NCBI GenBank assembly: GCA_035307785.1
Contig: DATGHS010000079.1
Span: forward strand, 1 to 20,165
DNA: 20,165 bases
Direction: 5' to 3'
DNA from: DATGHS01 sp035307785
GTDB lineage: Bacteria; Planctomycetota; Planctomycetia; Gemmatales; Gemmataceae
Shown: positions 1 through 6,551 of the stretch, piece after piece
Layout of the letters: each line of letters starts with the position of its first letter
Numbering within the stretch: the first letter of the stretch is position 1
Program-made: the position numbers and the translations under genes
The notes under the pieces: model-generated
Seen by the model: the letters and a program-made list of their open reading frames with translations, nothing else
Database searches by the model: none
What the model was told of the DNA's origin: nothing

Positions 1-81
1 ATACCTGTGGCGTCGCATGACATCTTCATGGACATGATCATCACCGAGAAAGCGATTTATCCCGGGAAGGGACGCCGATAA
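1..81 (+). CDS. C-terminal end of an unidentified protein (5' end outside window)
   Basis: Frame 1 is open from the first base to a TAA at 79-81 and gives 26 residues ending in ITEKAIYPGKGRR. The tail is too short to recognise a family. It lies 94 bases upstream of fhcD on the same strand. In methylotrophic bacteria fhcD sits among other formyltransferase/hydrolase complex genes (fhcA, fhcB, fhcC), so this could be the end of another Fhc subunit. That is inference from position only; the residues themselves do not show it. Confidence 0.5.
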   Translation: MPVASHDIFMDMIITEKAIYPGKGRR

Positions 82-86
82 AGGGG

Positions 87-160
87 TTAGCCGCGAGGCG
101 GAGTCTTCAGAGCCGAGCGCGATGGAGCGCTCGGCTCCGAAGACTCCGCCTCGCGGCTAA
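87..160. repeat. Long intergenic inverted repeat (34-bp arms, 6-nt loop)
   Basis: Bases 87-120 pair with 127-160 around the loop at 121-126. The only mismatch is A109 opposite C138. The palindrome begins six bases after the upstream stop codon and ends 15 bases before the fhcD start. It is GC-rich with no T-run after it, so it is not a textbook intrinsic terminator. It could stabilise or attenuate an upstream-fhcD transcript, or be a dispersed palindromic element. Confidence 0.9.
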
Positions 161-175
161 GCATAAGAGATTCCA

Positions 176-1096
176 ATGCCCGCCGAAATCGACGACACCT
201 ATGCCGAAGCCTTCCGCAGCATCTTCGCCGAGGTGCTAATCACGGCCCGCGACCGCACCTGGCTCGATCATGCGGTGAGTGCCGCGACTGGCAACGCCTC
301 CAGCACTATTCTCTGCGATTGCGAAGCGGGACTCGATCGCTACGTTGGCCCCGGTGGCGATGAGAGCTTCGCCACGCCGGATGGCCGGCCCGGCGCGATC
401 GTGCAATTTCACGTGCCGCGCTTTCGTAAGGATCGTGTGGAAGCATTGGAGCGCTCTCTGCTCGTGCGCATCAGCCAAAATGTCCTCACGTGCGCGACGT
501 GCCGTTGCTTCAACGTGACCCAAACCGAGAACCAGTTCAAGCTGGGCAGGAAGATTGCATTCTTCGGAGATGGCTATCAATATCGCGACGAGCGCTTCGG
601 CCGGCGGGTTTGGGTGACTCCAGTTCTGGGCGGTGAGTTCGTCATCGAACGGCGCTTCTGCTGGCGCGACGGGTTGATGGGCGGCAACCTCTGGTTCATG
701 GGCCGTGATGTCGATTCCAGCCTGCTGGCGGCCGAGCGAGCAGCCACAGCAGCGCAGACGGTGCCCGGTGTGATTCTGCCGTTCCCGGGCGGCGTGGCGG
801 CCAGCGGTTCTAAAGCGGGCAGCAAGTACAAGTTCATGTTCGCCAGCACCTATGCGGAATATTGCCCGACGCTGCGTGAACAGCTCGGCGAACGATCGCG
901 CCTGCCGGAAGGGGTCGCCTCGGTCATGGAAATCATCATCAACGGCGTCGATCTACCGACGATTGCGAAGGCGACGCAAGCAGCGATTGCGGCGGCGGTG
1001 GATACGCCGGGACTGCTGCGCATCTCGGCGGGGAATTATGGGGGAAGATTGGGGAAGAATTTCCTGTATTTGCGGGGAGAAACAATTGTGCCATGA
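176..1096 (+). CDS. fhcD: Formylmethanofuran--tetrahydromethanopterin N-formyltransferase (Ftr/FhcD)
   Basis: The product is 306 residues, the usual length for Ftr/FhcD. It opens with EIDDTYAEAF, the family N-terminus, and ends with the family-like ISAGNYGGRLGKNFLYL. The enzyme moves a formyl group between a methanofuran-type cofactor and tetrahydromethanopterin. In bacteria it works inside the cytoplasmic formyltransferase/hydrolase complex, which converts formyl-H4MPT to formate during formaldehyde oxidation or detoxification. Planctomycetes are among the few bacterial groups known to carry this pathway. The ATG at 176 fits the family start; only a weak purine stretch (AAGAGA, 164-169) precedes it. 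The next gene downstream is an unrelated membrane protein, so if this is an Fhc cluster it ends here. Family assignment is strong; the active-site residues were not checked individually. Confidence 0.93.
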   Translation: MPAEIDDTYAEAFRSIFAEVLITARDRTWLDHAVSAATGNASSTILCDCEAGLDRYVGPGGDESFATPDGRPGAIVQFHVPRFRKDRVEALERSLLVRISQNVLTCATCRCFNVTQTENQFKLGRKIAFFGDGYQYRDERFGRRVWVTPVLGGEFVIERRFCWRDGLMGGNLWFMGRDVDSSLLAAERAATAAQTVPGVILPFPGGVAASGSKAGSKYKFMFASTYAEYCPTLREQLGERSRLPEGVASVMEIIINGVDLPTIAKATQAAIAAAVDTPGLLRISAGNYGGRLGKNFLYLRGETIVP

Positions 1097-1113
1097 TGGG
1101 TTTTGGGTGAATC

Positions 1114-1704
1114 ATGCTGAATAGCGAGCAATCATTCTCGGAACAACCGCATCGACCGGCGCGCGTCGCCGTTCACGACGATCAGGCGATTACCGGGACT
1201 CCGCCGATTCCACCGGCCGACTTCGATTCGGAATCTCCCAACCGTGATGAATTTCGACCCCGGCGCTCGCAAGCAAATACTGACGCGGAACACCTTCGCT
1301 TATTGTCGATCTTCCATTAAGTTGTCGCCGCACTGATTGCCGCTTTCTCGAGCTTTTTCATTGCCCACATCGTCATAGGCGCCCTGATGCTCTCAGGCAC
1401 ACTGCCGATATCGAGTCCGCGCAGCGCTCTACCGCCGGTCAATCCAGGCTGGATGTTTATGATTGCGGGAAGCGTTGTTGTCTCTGTGGGTTGGGCAGCG
1501 GCGATTTGTCTTTTCATTACCGGGCGAAAGCTGAAGCAACGGCGCGGTTATCTCTTTTGCCTGATAACTGCGGGAATCGCGTGCTTGTTTCAGCCATTCG
1601 GCATGGTTTTGGGCGTGTTCACGTTCATCGTACTGCTGAGGCCCAGTGTGAAAGCGCAGTTTCAAGGCGCGCGCGCGAAACCGCTGTCGGCAATTAGAAT
1701 ATAA
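1114..1704 (+). pseudogene. Small planctomycete-type membrane protein interrupted by an in-frame TAA
   Basis: A frame opening at ATG 1114 runs 68 codons, ending in AEHLRLLSIFH, and meets TAA at 1318-1320. The same frame then continues without a shift to 1704. Directly after the stop come VVAALIAAFSSFFIAHIVIG and two or three more hydrophobic segments (around 1444-1520 and 1552-1650). As I recall the family, 'DAEHLRLLSIFHY' leads straight into a first membrane helix, with tyrosine where the stop lies; a single change from TAT or TAC would give TAA. Intact, it would be about 196 residues with a proline/acid-rich cytoplasmic-looking N-terminus and 3-4 membrane helices, function unknown. It begins 17 bases after fhcD. 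Alternatives are a sequencing error, readthrough, or internal initiation at ATG 1387, which would lose the first helix. Confidence 0.75.
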
Positions 1705-1731
1705 AACTTTAGAAAATTTTCCGCTCCCCTC

Positions 1732-1760
1732 TTGACGGCCAGCTGGAAATAGTGTAACTT
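1732..1760 (+). promoter_or_regulatory. Possible sigma-70-type promoter for ispE-spoVG
   Basis: TTGACG (1732-1737, five of six bases of the -35 consensus) is followed after 17 bases by TAACTT (1755-1760), a weak -10. The stretch lies in the AT-richer gap after the interrupted membrane gene and would leave a leader of about 175 nt before ispE. This is a pattern match only. Confidence 0.35.
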
Positions 1761-1907
1761 TCTCCGCGCACTCGTTGAGTTAGGCACCTGGGACCGGCGG
1801 CTGCGTTCTCGCCGTGGCCGCGCCCGCGCAACCAGGACGGTGACGGGTATGCATCTGGGCGTGTTTCACCTGACCCATGGACGGGAGCTTCCTTTCTCCC
1901 ACCGGTG

Positions 1908-1934
1908 CTGCCTCACGCATTCGTCCCGAGGCAG
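1908..1934 (+). promoter_or_regulatory. Leader hairpin that could mask the ispE ribosome binding site
   Basis: CTGCCTC (1908-1914) is the exact complement of GAGGCAG (1928-1934), with a 13-nt loop. GAGG at 1928-1931 is the best Shine-Dalgarno-like sequence before the ATG at 1943 (11-nt spacing). If that is the real start, the hairpin would hide its ribosome binding site. Short stems like this also occur by chance. Confidence 0.3.
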
Positions 1935-1942
1935 AGCCCCAC

Positions 1943-2875
1943 ATGTCGCGTGAACGCCAGCCCGAGGCTGTCGTTATCCAAACGCCGGCCAAAATCAACC
2001 TGCACCTGGAAATCGTGGGCAAACGGCCCGACGGCTACCACGACCTGGAAACGCTCATGGTCGCGGTGGATCTGTACGACGAATTAGAATTCAGCGCTGC
2101 GGAAGGTATGCGGGCGGTCTCGCTGACTTGCGACCAGCCGAAATTGTCGTGTGGACCTGAGAACCTGGTGAACCGCGCGGCAGCCGAAATACGGCGGCGA
2201 ACCGGCAATGCTGCCGGAGCGAAGATCCATCTTCGGAAGCGCATTCCGATGCAAGCCGGGCTCGCTGGCGGCTCCAGTGACGCAGCTGCCACCTTGATCG
2301 GCCTGAACCGGTTCTGGAACCTCGGCCTTTCCACGGCGGAACTGGCTGAAATCGGCGCCACGATTGGCAGTGATGTGAACTTCTTTCTGGATGGCCCTTG
2401 TGCATGGTGCACCGGCCGGGGGGAGAAGGTGGAACCCATGAAGGTGGGCCGGCAATTGGATTTCGTGCTGGCCTCGCCCGCGGCGGGCCTCTCTACGGCA
2501 GAGGTGTTTCAGCGAGTAAAAGTCCCGGTGAAGCCGCGAACCGGTGCTGAGATTCGGAATGCCGTGGGCCGAGGTGATATTGATGAAATTGGCCGGTGCC
2601 TGTTCAACCGTTTGCAGGAACCGGCCGAAGCGTTGTGTCCGGGAATTCGGACGCTGCGCCGGCAGCTCGAGGCCGCGAATCCCGTGGCCGTGCAGATGAC
2701 CGGCAGCGGTTCAACCGTCTTTGCTCTCTGTCGCGATCGCACTGACGCGATTCGCGTGGCATCGCAGCTGGATGCCGCTGTCTCTGGCCTTCCACCCACG
2801 ACGGTGGAAGGACTCGTCCCGGCGGGAGGTTCCGGGAACAGGTGGAAACTCCACTACGTGCGGAGTTGCCTTTGA
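1943..2875 (+). CDS. ispE: 4-diphosphocytidyl-2-C-methyl-D-erythritol kinase (IspE)
   Basis: A GHMP-family kinase that phosphorylates CDP-methylerythritol with ATP in the cytoplasmic MEP pathway to isopentenyl diphosphate. From ATG 1943 the product is 310 residues. It shows the substrate-site PAKINLHL (15-22, with the usual catalytic Lys17), the ATP-binding loop PMQAGLAGGSSDAA (102-115), the GSDVNFF segment (142-148) holding the likely catalytic Asp144, GRGEKVEPM just after it, and the third GHMP motif MTGSGSTVFAL near the C-terminus. An in-frame ATG at 1877 would add 22 residues that look non-conserved. The 1943 start puts PAKIN at the usual distance from the N-terminus and has GAGG 11 bases upstream, so I prefer it. 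The gene lies 31 bases before spoVG. An ispE-spoVG neighbourhood also occurs in Firmicutes, so they are probably co-transcribed. Confidence 0.95.
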   Translation: MSRERQPEAVVIQTPAKINLHLEIVGKRPDGYHDLETLMVAVDLYDELEFSAAEGMRAVSLTCDQPKLSCGPENLVNRAAAEIRRRTGNAAGAKIHLRKRIPMQAGLAGGSSDAAATLIGLNRFWNLGLSTAELAEIGATIGSDVNFFLDGPCAWCTGRGEKVEPMKVGRQLDFVLASPAAGLSTAEVFQRVKVPVKPRTGAEIRNAVGRGDIDEIGRCLFNRLQEPAEALCPGIRTLRRQLEAANPVAVQMTGSGSTVFALCRDRTDAIRVASQLDAAVSGLPPTTVEGLVPAGGSGNRWKLHYVRSCL

Positions 2876-2906
2876 GATTGCCAAGGAAGTAACAAGGAGA
2901 ACCGCT

Positions 2907-3491
2907 GTGAACATCACTGAAGTCCGCATCAAGCTCGTGGAGGAAAACAACGAGCGGTTGCAAGCCTTCTGTTCCGTCACGTTCGGCAATGCCTTCGTGG
3001 TCCGCGACCTCAAGATCATCGAAGGAACCAAGGGCTCCTTCGTGGCCATGCCGAGCCGCAAACTCACCGATCGCTGCACCAGCTGCGGCTGCAAGAACCA
3101 CCTGCGTGCCCGCTACTGCAACCAGTGCGGCCACAAGCTCGACGAAAACCGCGCGGTGCGCGATGCCGACGGCCGGGCCAAACTGCATGCCGATATCGCT
3201 CACCCCATCAACTCCGCTTGCCGGGAAGTGATCCAGGCTGCCGTGCTCAAGGCTTACCAGGACGAGCGCGAAAAGGCCAAGATGCCGGGCTATGTCTGCA
3301 CCTACGACGAATACGACGGCGATGATGTCGACGCCAGCTATGCCGGCATCGTGAGCGAAATGGGCCGGACCGGCTACCGCACGCACGCCTCGCACGCCGC
3401 TCCCCGCGGCACGCACCTGCGCTCGGAAGATGCGCCGGCCCCGGTTCGCAAAGAAAGCGAAACGGGCAGCTTCGGCGCGGGGATTATGTAG
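2907..3491 (+). CDS. spoVG: SpoVG-family protein with an inserted zinc ribbon
   Basis: The first 50 residues follow SpoVG closely: MNITEVRIKL, then a beta-rich stretch, FVVRDLKIIEG and FVAMPSRK. The later DIAHPINSACREVIQAAVLKAY (96-117) matches the family's 'DIAHPINSETREKI' helix. Between them lie about 40 extra residues holding C57-x2-C60 and C71-x2-C74, plus Cys62: a zinc ribbon placed inside the SpoVG fold. About 75 further residues form a polar tail. I place the start at GTG 2907, with AAGGAG at 2894-2899; an upstream ATG at 2721 lies inside ispE and adds unrelated residues. SpoVG proteins are small nucleic-acid-binding regulators, tied to septation and sporulation genes in Firmicutes. 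Planctomycetes do not sporulate, so the role here is probably general RNA or DNA regulation. The family call is firm; the zinc binding is inferred from spacing. Confidence 0.9.
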   Translation: MNITEVRIKLVEENNERLQAFCSVTFGNAFVVRDLKIIEGTKGSFVAMPSRKLTDRCTSCGCKNHLRARYCNQCGHKLDENRAVRDADGRAKLHADIAHPINSACREVIQAAVLKAYQDEREKAKMPGYVCTYDEYDGDDVDASYAGIVSEMGRTGYRTHASHAAPRGTHLRSEDAPAPVRKESETGSFGAGIM

Positions 3492-3500
3492 CCAACAAGC

Positions 3501-3532
3501 GCTGCTTGCGGCGTTGCTACGCCGCAAGCGGC
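3501..3532. terminator. Hairpin after spoVG, possible terminator
   Basis: Bases 3501-3513 pair with 3520-3532 around a 6-nt loop (13 bp, one G-T pair). The hairpin begins ten bases after the spoVG stop. No T-run follows, so it may be a weak or factor-assisted terminator, or one more member of the palindromic repeats in this window. Confidence 0.55.
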
Positions 3533-3652
3533 TGCCCCAAATTCATCAATTCCTCTACCACCTGCCGCCGATAGATACTAGAATACTTTATTCTGGTATC
3601 TGCACTCGGGCGCAGTGCGGATAGGGGCTGTTTTCATTTACAAACACTTACA

Positions 3653-3660
3653 GAGGAGGA
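3653..3660 (+). promoter_or_regulatory. Strong ribosome binding site of rpsU
   Basis: GAGGAGGA is the best anti-16S match in the window. It ends only three bases before ATG 3664; a second in-frame ATG at 3676 has a 15-base gap. The close spacing makes 3664 somewhat more likely, but both starts remain possible. Confidence 0.6.
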
Positions 3661-3663
3661 CGA

Positions 3664-3864
3664 ATGGGGCTGAAGATGCGGGTTCACGACAGAGAACCGA
3701 TCGGTCAGGCATTGCGCCGATTCAAGAAGCTGATTGAGCGAAGCGGGATGCAGAAAGAATTGCGTGCCCACCAGTATTACGAGAAGCCCTGCGAGCAGCG
3801 CCGACGCGATCAGTTGCGGAAAGAAAAATCCGCCCGAAAGGCTCAGCAGAAATTCACGGTCTGA
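3664..3864 (+). CDS. rpsU: Small ribosomal subunit protein bS21
   Basis: A 66-residue, very basic protein. It carries the bS21 core REPIGQALRRFKKLIERSG followed by KELRAHQYYEKPCEQRRRD and an Arg/Lys/Gln-rich tail. bS21 is a late-assembling 30S subunit protein near the anti-Shine-Dalgarno end of 16S rRNA and helps translation initiation. The N-terminal MGLKM is slightly longer than in many bS21 proteins, and a start at Met5 (3676) is possible. The gene stands alone: it is separated from spoVG by a hairpin and 172 bases and is closed by an intrinsic terminator, so it probably has its own promoter. No confident promoter was seen; TAGAAT at 3579-3584 is a weak candidate -10. Confidence 0.95.
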   Translation: MGLKMRVHDREPIGQALRRFKKLIERSGMQKELRAHQYYEKPCEQRRRDQLRKEKSARKAQQKFTV

Positions 3865-3898
3865 TCTCGGCCTTTCTCTTACATGAAAACAAAACATT

Positions 3899-3948
3899 GA
3901 GCCGCGCGACGCCCCATAAATAAGAGCCTCGCGCGGCTCGACGTTTTT
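3899..3948 (+). terminator. Intrinsic terminator of rpsU
   Basis: GAGCCGCGCGA (3899-3909) pairs perfectly with TCGCGCGGCTC (3929-3939), and TTTTT follows at 3944-3948. The 19-nt loop is AT-richer. It lies 35 bases after the rpsU stop. This is the best-formed Rho-independent terminator in the window. Confidence 0.8.
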
Positions 3949-3951
3949 CGT

Positions 3952-3997
3952 AGCCCGCAGCGCAAGCAAGAGAATTCCCTTGCTTGCGCTGTAGGCT
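3952..3997. repeat. Inverted repeat between convergent genes
   Basis: Arms 3952-3970 and 3979-3997 (19 bp, one mismatch and one G-T pair) flank an 8-nt loop. The element lies between the rpsU terminator and the 3' end of the minus-strand hydrolase gene, where it could end transcription from the right. I recall similar 'TAGCCCGCAGCGCAAGCAAG' palindromes as common between planctomycete genes, but could not check this. Confidence 0.8.
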
Positions 3998-4008
3998 CCG
4001 GGCCCGGT

Positions 4009-5001
4009 CTACTTCAGCCAGCGATCCATGAACGCATAGGCCACCTTGCGCACCTCCGGCGGGAAGTCGTGAGCGCAATCCGGATAATTCGCTTGCAGCT
4101 TCTCTTTTGCTCCGAGCTTTTCATAGACCGGCAGCGCGGCGGCCATCACATCTTTCACGCCGCCCACTTCGAAATTGCTATCATGCAAAGGCGAACTCGC
4201 CAGAAACGCGCGCGGCGCAAACGAAATAACTACATCGCTAAAATCGAACGGCATCTCCTTCGGATTGTTGTGAAACTTGCTTGCAATCAATGGCATGTAC
4301 CGATCGCTGGTCCAACCCTTCAGGTTGCCGTTGTAGTATTTCGCGAAACTGGTGAAGCCGCAGTTCGAGACGACGACCGAAATGCGCTCGTCAAATGCGG
4401 CCGTGAACATCGCATTGTGCCCGCCGAGCGAATGGCCGATCACGCCAATGCGCTTCGGATCAACTTCCGGCAAGGATTGAAGTAGATCGACGGCCCGCAT
4501 GTTGTTCCAGATCGCTTTCATGCTGCCGCTCTGATATTCGCTCTTCTTGAAGTCATAGGTGTACTCGCCGAAGCTGGGGTAATCGGGGCAGAGCGTCACA
4601 TACCCGCGCTCGGCCAGGTGCACGCCGATGCGCTTGTTCTCTTGTTGCCCCAGCCCGGCCGGCTCGGCCTTGCCGATGTTAATCGTTTGGTGCAAGCACA
4701 ACACGGCTGGGACTTTGCCGGCGCGCTCATGCGGAATCAGCAAATAGGCGGGAACCCGGTCGCCTTTTTCGACGGCGAACGTGAGCTTCTTGCGGGTGAA
4801 TTTCTCGAGGCGGACTTCTTCTTCGATTTTGATGTCGAGCGGAACTTTGCGCGAGTCGTCGGGAAGCGGGCCCATGACGATTTGCATGCGGCGGAGGATG
4901 TCTTGGCGATCGGGCTCCGCGCAAGAAGATTCACCGCAAAGGGCGCAAAGAGCGCAAAGAGGAACAGAAACATGCAATACCGCTCGAATGCAAGTTTTCA
5001 T
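4009..5001 (-). CDS. Exported alpha/beta hydrolase (dienelactone hydrolase/acetyl xylan esterase-like)
   Basis: A 330-residue serine hydrolase. The nucleophile elbow GHSLGG (189-194) gives Ser191. Asp274 in SPLHDSNFEVGG and His311 in DCAHDFP complete a plausible triad. LCLHQT (101-106) is the usual oxyanion-hole region, and PAYLLIP (84-90) before it is typical of this group. The substrate is unknown; an ester or acylated sugar is the family expectation. The N-terminus resembles a signal peptide with a possible cut after SSCA (residue 28). However, residues 14-25 (PLCALCALCGES) are encoded by one arm of a palindromic repeat, and the start codon touches the other arm. The gene lies 34 bases downstream of the beta-propeller gene and is probably co-transcribed with it. 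Fold call strong, function general. Confidence 0.88.
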   Translation of the reverse strand: MKTCIRAVLHVSVPLCALCALCGESSCAEPDRQDILRRMQIVMGPLPDDSRKVPLDIKIEEEVRLEKFTRKKLTFAVEKGDRVPAYLLIPHERAGKVPAVLCLHQTINIGKAEPAGLGQQENKRIGVHLAERGYVTLCPDYPSFGEYTYDFKKSEYQSGSMKAIWNNMRAVDLLQSLPEVDPKRIGVIGHSLGGHNAMFTAAFDERISVVVSNCGFTSFAKYYNGNLKGWTSDRYMPLIASKFHNNPKEMPFDFSDVVISFAPRAFLASSPLHDSNFEVGGVKDVMAAALPVYEKLGAKEKLQANYPDCAHDFPPEVRKVAYAFMDRWLK

Positions 5002-5030
5002 CTTTGCGCTCTTCGCGTCTTAGCGGTGAA
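4930..5030. repeat. Palindromic repeat overlapping the hydrolase start
   Basis: The left arm (4930-4960) carries the 'TTCACCGCAAAGGGCGCAAAG' type motif. The right arm (5001-5030) is its near-complement, with one single-base gap and a few mismatches; about 40 bases separate them. The arms contain short internal repeats of GCGCAAAG. The right arm covers the translation initiation region of the hydrolase and the gap to the beta-propeller gene; the left arm is translated. From memory, this motif recurs in genomes of planctomycetes and related groups. Confidence 0.85.
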
Positions 5031-5035
5031 CTCTT

Positions 5036-6397
5036 CTACTTCGTCCCAATTGCATACAGGTACTGCTGCGAGCGCAGGAACAGGCGGCCATCGGCCACCG
5101 CCGGGGAAGCGCAGAAAACGGTTCCATCCTTAAGCACGTTTTCACGCACCACCTTGAAGGTCATGTCCGGCTCCAGCACGAAGGTGTCGCCATCGTTGCG
5201 CAGGAGTAGCACTTTGCCCTGAATCAAGATCGGCGACGCGTAGAAGTATTCACCCTTCCGAGCCGCACGTTCCTGGTACAGGAGCTTGCCCGTTTTGGCG
5301 TCGTGACAGGTGATGTAGCCGCCACGGCCATCGCCATAGATCAAGTAATCGCCAACCAACACTCCTGAGCCCACGTCGCGCGTGCCTTTGCGACGGACTT
5401 CCCAGAGCAGATTGCTCTTGCTCACGTCGCCATTGCCGCCGAGCTTCACGGCCTGGAAGTAACCGCCATCACGCCCCGCCGGGGCGAAGAAAGCGGTTTG
5501 CGTAAAAACAGGAACCGGCTCGCCGAACTTCGTGTTATCTTCATCCGGATGCCGGGAAACGTGCCAGAGTTCCTTGCCGGTCCTCGGGTCATATCCCCAA
5601 AAGCCCTGTGGGCCATTGAGCACCAAATCCACGCGCCCGTCCGGGGCGGGAATCAGTACCGGCGTGCTGAAACCACGACCCTGGTTCCGCGGTGTTTGCC
5701 AGCGCACCTTGCCGGTCTTCTTGTCAAGCGCGATCAGGCTTTCTGGTGCAATTCCTTCCGAGTCGGCCGCTTTTAGCAATCCTGGCGTCCTAGGATCGCG
5801 ATCCCCCTCCTTGGGCAGTCCGCTGCGCCCATCGTTATCACAATTCTGAATCACCAAGTCCTCATACAGGACGGGTGAAGCACCAACGCCCCATTTCGTT
5901 TCAGACGTAAAAATGCCAAAGTTGTGATGCCAAATCTGTTTTCCATCAAAATCGTAACAGAACAAGCCCGCGTTGCCAAAGAAGGCATACACGCAGGTGC
6001 CGTCAATGACGCACGACGGCGAAGCATAGCTGCTGGTTCCGTGAATTCTCTCCGGGTTGCCGCCCTGCGATGCCGTCCTCTGCCACAGAATGTTTCCATC
6101 GGTCGTACGCACGCAGACAACCATGCGCTCATGCCCTTCGTCTTTCGCGCAAGTAAGGAAAAGATGGTCACTCCAAATAACCGGCGTTGAGTGACCGGCC
6201 CCGGGCAGCTTTGTCTTCCACAGCAGGTTCTTGCTTTCGCTCCATTCCAGCGGCACGCGGCTGTCGTCGCAGTAACCTTGGCCGGAAGGCCCACGCCACT
6301 GTGGCCAGTACGCCGGGCCGGTGGGGTCGGCCGGGAAAGCGCTTGAGGAAAGGAGGACCAGCAAACCGAAGGCGGAAACGGACGCGATGGTTTTCAT
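5036..6397 (-). CDS. Exported PQQ-binding-like beta-propeller protein
   Basis: A 453-residue protein with a signal peptide (MKTIASVSAFGLLVLLSSSA, likely cut near FPA-D). It then shows WPQWRGPSGQG, a hallmark opening of planctomycete PQQ-like propellers. Repeated blade strands follow, such as LLWKTKLPGAGHSTPVIW, DGNILWQR, TGKVRWQTP, GKELWHVSRH and TGKLLYQERA, in the manner of BamB/PQQ dehydrogenase repeats. No full catalytic set of a quinoprotein dehydrogenase was recognised, so it may bind or scaffold rather than oxidise. I chose ATG 6397 over an upstream in-frame TTG (6421) because the signal peptide starts cleanly there. It is the first gene of a minus-strand pair with the hydrolase, suggesting a shared periplasmic or surface role. 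Confidence 0.9.
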   Translation of the reverse strand: MKTIASVSAFGLLVLLSSSAFPADPTGPAYWPQWRGPSGQGYCDDSRVPLEWSESKNLLWKTKLPGAGHSTPVIWSDHLFLTCAKDEGHERMVVCVRTTDGNILWQRTASQGGNPERIHGTSSYASPSCVIDGTCVYAFFGNAGLFCYDFDGKQIWHHNFGIFTSETKWGVGASPVLYEDLVIQNCDNDGRSGLPKEGDRDPRTPGLLKAADSEGIAPESLIALDKKTGKVRWQTPRNQGRGFSTPVLIPAPDGRVDLVLNGPQGFWGYDPRTGKELWHVSRHPDEDNTKFGEPVPVFTQTAFFAPAGRDGGYFQAVKLGGNGDVSKSNLLWEVRRKGTRDVGSGVLVGDYLIYGDGRGGYITCHDAKTGKLLYQERAARKGEYFYASPILIQGKVLLLRNDGDTFVLEPDMTFKVVRENVLKDGTVFCASPAVADGRLFLRSQQYLYAIGTK

Positions 6398-6450
6398 GGT
6401 ATGGCTGCTCAAACGAAACAAGGAATGAACAAACGGCGGAGTGTTGCTCG

Positions 6451-6456
6451 TATAAT
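6451..6456 (+). promoter_or_regulatory. Perfect TATAAT -10 candidate upstream of aroF
   Basis: TATAAT lies in the divergent gap between the propeller gene and aroF. No good -35 sits 16-18 bases upstream. If used, transcription would start near 6463 and the palindrome at 6475-6551 would form most of the aroF leader. Confidence 0.35.
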
Positions 6457-6474
6457 ACGCACTGCGATGCCGTT

Positions 6475-6551
6475 TGGCGAACCCCGCCCGTAAGGGAGGG
6501 GGTGTTTGAGAGCCTGACCGAAACCCCCGCCCTTACGGGCGGGGTTCGCCA
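6475..6551. repeat. Inverted repeat in the aroF leader region
   Basis: Arms 6475-6505 and 6521-6551 pair over 31 positions with two mismatches (6497/6529 and 6504/6522); the loop is 15 nt. The arm sequence contains GAACCCCGCCCGTAAGGG. The right arm ends 11 bases before the GAGG Shine-Dalgarno (6562-6565) of aroF. It may be a dispersed element, a leader structure, or both. Confidence 0.88.

Noticed and set aside
2721..2906. Upstream in-frame ATG extension of spoVG
   Set aside because: It lies inside ispE and adds residues unlike SpoVG; GTG 2907 has a ribosome binding site and matches the family start.
2604..3527. Minus-strand open frame of 307 codons across ispE and spoVG
   Set aside because: Ala/Val/Arg-rich antisense composition and no motif; both genes on the other strand are firmly identified.
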